Positions 4,337 through 5,773 of a stretch of 5,773 nt of DNA are shown one piece after another. The first letter of the stretch is position 1; every line of letters starts with the position of its first letter. Below the pieces are notes generated by a model. The model had not been told where the DNA came from. It did not search any database and was given only the letters and a program-made list of their open reading frames with translations. Source of the DNA: Pseudomonadota bacterium (lineage in GTDB: Bacteria > Bdellovibrionota > UBA1018 > CAIMNF01); NCBI GenBank assembly GCA_027482725.1, contig JAIXVT010000127.1, positions 1-5,773 on the forward strand. The letters run 5' to 3'. The position numbers and the translations under genes were made by a program.

Positions 4337-5773
4337 TCAAAAGTGATTGGGATCTCTCGCCTGATCAAACAGGTAGTAAATAAAGTGAGACAAGGGAACC
4401 GCCGGTCGCAGGATCGCGTTTAGCTCAGACCTTCCTGTCTGAGGATCAATCAACGGAGCTTCGAATCGAGCATCGGTAATGTGGGCCCTCACCCAGTCCT
4501 CAGGCAATGGAGACTGACCATCCCAGGCCCACTGGGTACGACCAAATGGACGTGAAGCTCCATTTTTAACTTTTTCAGGTCCGGAGCTTTGACCCCGTAG
4601 GGCAAATCGCGCAAACTCGGATTCGGGCAAAACTCCAGGAGCCCCCATCCATATAAAGTCCGGTTGCTCGGAAGAAGATACTCCATAGTCTTCGGTTTCC
4701 TTTGAACGATCGCCCCAGTGGCCACCCAAAATTTTTCCTGAACCGTCCATTTCCAAATCATAGACATATTCGATTTCTTTAATTTTATCGTCCGCTTCTG
4801 AATCACGCACTTTTTCCCGTAACTCGTGGGGCACTTGATAGTTCAAATAACGAACAACTGATTTCACACCGACAATATGGGTGGTTTTTGGATTACGTGC
4901 TTTACGATACCCATCAAATTTCAGTTCCCTAATAGGAATCACCGCAGATCGAGCACCCGACTCTTTCCCTGTTTTCAAATTAAAGTAGGAGAACTTATAC
5001 CCCGCAATCGGGTGATTGTTGATTTTGTGGTTGTTATCGACGTCGAACACAAAACCCATACCATCGACCGCAATTCGATTCACCAAAGCGAGATGCCACA
5101 AACCGGCATCGACGTCACTGCAACGACCATCGGTGATGTACCCCCAGTGATCGATTTCCGCTTGCCCCCGATCCTTGCACGGAACACCTACAAACCGGTA
5201 ATTCATCGTGGTTCGGAATGGGGTATTGGTCCGCGCAAAAAGGTACGCTCCCAGGGCTTTGATATCATCAGGATAAAACGTGACGGGCACACCCGTGCGT
5301 GACATTACCGTGACCGGCTTTATCGGCCGTGGAAGATAGGTCGAGGCTGGACCCCATCCATCACAAATCCCACTCCAGTAGGCCAACAATCGAGATTTTC
5401 CAAAATACTGACCTAAAACATTAGAAAATGTGCGCTCACGGATATCGTCGGAAGAAACCTGGTTGTCTACGCCCTCAAAAACTTCCGAGCGAATTTCGGT
5501 TCCATCCTTGTAAACAGTACGTATCTTGTATTCATTGCGAAATTTAATTTCTTCTAAGACACCTTGTGTGATTCCAAAATTACGGTCGCCAAAAACTAAA
5601 TCAACTTTTGTAGCTGGAGATAACTTTTGGTTCACATCGTTTCCACGAAAGTTGAATACCTCAGCCTTAATGCGATCAAAACGACGTTGACCACGATTCG
5701 CATCCTTCAATCCAAAGTTAATCCACCATGTTGCCGGAGACTCTCGATAGTCATTTGCGATGTTTCCCTCAAG
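4337..5773 (-). CDS. Transglutaminase-elicitor family protein, 5' end beyond window
   Basis: Resembles the transglutaminase-elicitor family (Phytophthora GP42 and bacterial homologues), which cross-links proteins through Gln-Lys bonds. The frame stays open to the window edge: 21 more codons precede the TTG at 5710-5708, so that TTG should not be taken as the start. A signal peptide cannot be judged. Numbering from that TTG, the likely catalytic residues are Cys116 in WSGICDGWGPAS (codon 5365-5363), His206 in LWHLALVN (5095-5093) and Asp223 or Asp225 in FVFDVD. The Cys-His-Asp order suits a transglutaminase fold. Residues 230-242 (INNHPIAGYKFSY) sit where Pep-13 follows the Asp in GP42. A later GGHWGD...QPDFIW stretch (329-354) also fits the family. 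The C-terminus ends SHFIYYLFDQARDPNHF at a TGA (4339-4337). Neighbours give no functional hint. The family call rests on remembered motifs. Confidence 0.75.
   Translation of the reverse strand, partial: LEGNIANDYRESPATWWINFGLKDANRGQRRFDRIKAEVFNFRGNDVNQKLSPATKVDLVFGDRNFGITQGVLEEIKFRNEYKIRTVYKDGTEIRSEVFEGVDNQVSSDDIRERTFSNVLGQYFGKSRLLAYWSGICDGWGPASTYLPRPIKPVTVMSRTGVPVTFYPDDIKALGAYLFARTNTPFRTTMNYRFVGVPCKDRGQAEIDHWGYITDGRCSDVDAGLWHLALVNRIAVDGMGFVFDVDNNHKINNHPIAGYKFSYFNLKTGKESGARSAVIPIRELKFDGYRKARNPKTTHIVGVKSVVRYLNYQVPHELREKVRDSEADDKIKEIEYVYDLEMDGSGKILGGHWGDRSKETEDYGVSSSEQPDFIWMGAPGVLPESEFARFALRGQSSGPEKVKNGASRPFGRTQWAWDGQSPLPEDWVRAHITDARFEAPLIDPQTGRSELNAILRPAVPLSHFIYYLFDQARDPNHF

Noticed and set aside
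4877..5302. 141-codon + strand frame opposite the transglutaminase-like gene
   Set aside because: It is antisense to conserved catalytic motifs, has no recognisable domain or ribosome-binding site, and is explained as a shadow of the minus-strand gene.
5708..5710. TTG as start codon of the transglutaminase-like gene
   Set aside because: The same frame stays open for 21 further codons to the window edge, with plausible protein sequence (SPATWWINFG). The true start is outside the window.

Overview
The window is about 5.8 kb of bacterial chromosome, moderate in GC and tightly packed. It carries five protein genes and one 373-bp gene-free flank rich in repeats. Gene content and style suggest a Gram-negative of the Bdellovibrio/myxobacterial kind: paired ArsA/Get3-like ATPases, a NadA with the CACNECPFM C-terminal motif, and a transglutaminase-elicitor family protein. 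This placement is tentative because no ribosomal RNA or lineage marker is present.

Layout. Positions 1-373 hold no credible gene. They contain two tandem copies of a 91-bp unit (1-91 and 92-182, about 82% identical), followed by an inverted partial third copy that makes a perfect 34-bp inverted repeat (137-170/183-216), and then a second hairpin (254-325). Positions 374-3365 are a three-gene minus-strand operon with overlapping stops and starts: an ArsA/Get3-like ATPase with a degenerate P-loop (2448-3365), a second ArsA/Get3-like ATPase (1351-2451), and a short RlmN-type radical-SAM rRNA methyltransferase (374-1354). A 40-bp divergent intergenic region (3366-3405) separates this operon from nadA (quinolinate synthase, + strand, 3406-4326). 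nadA runs tail to tail, with a 10-bp gap, into a 5'-truncated minus-strand gene for a transglutaminase-elicitor family protein (4337 to the window edge).

How the genes may work together. The two ATPases have complementary defects. One keeps the signature lysine of the deviant Walker A motif but has Arg for the catalytic P-loop Lys and no switch-I Asp-Pro-Ala. The other keeps the P-loop Lys and the DPA aspartate but lacks the signature lysine. This is what an obligate heterodimer with one composite ATP site would look like, and it resembles the actinobacterial Rv3679/Rv3680-type pairs. Neither has arsenic- or zinc-binding cysteines, so an arsenite pump is unlikely. The co-translated RlmN keeps all its catalytic cysteines but lacks the usual N-terminal RNA-binding domain. 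nadA serves NAD biosynthesis and probably shares only the promoter region. The transglutaminase-like protein has a Cys-His-Asp triad and, just after it, a segment resembling the Phytophthora Pep-13 motif.
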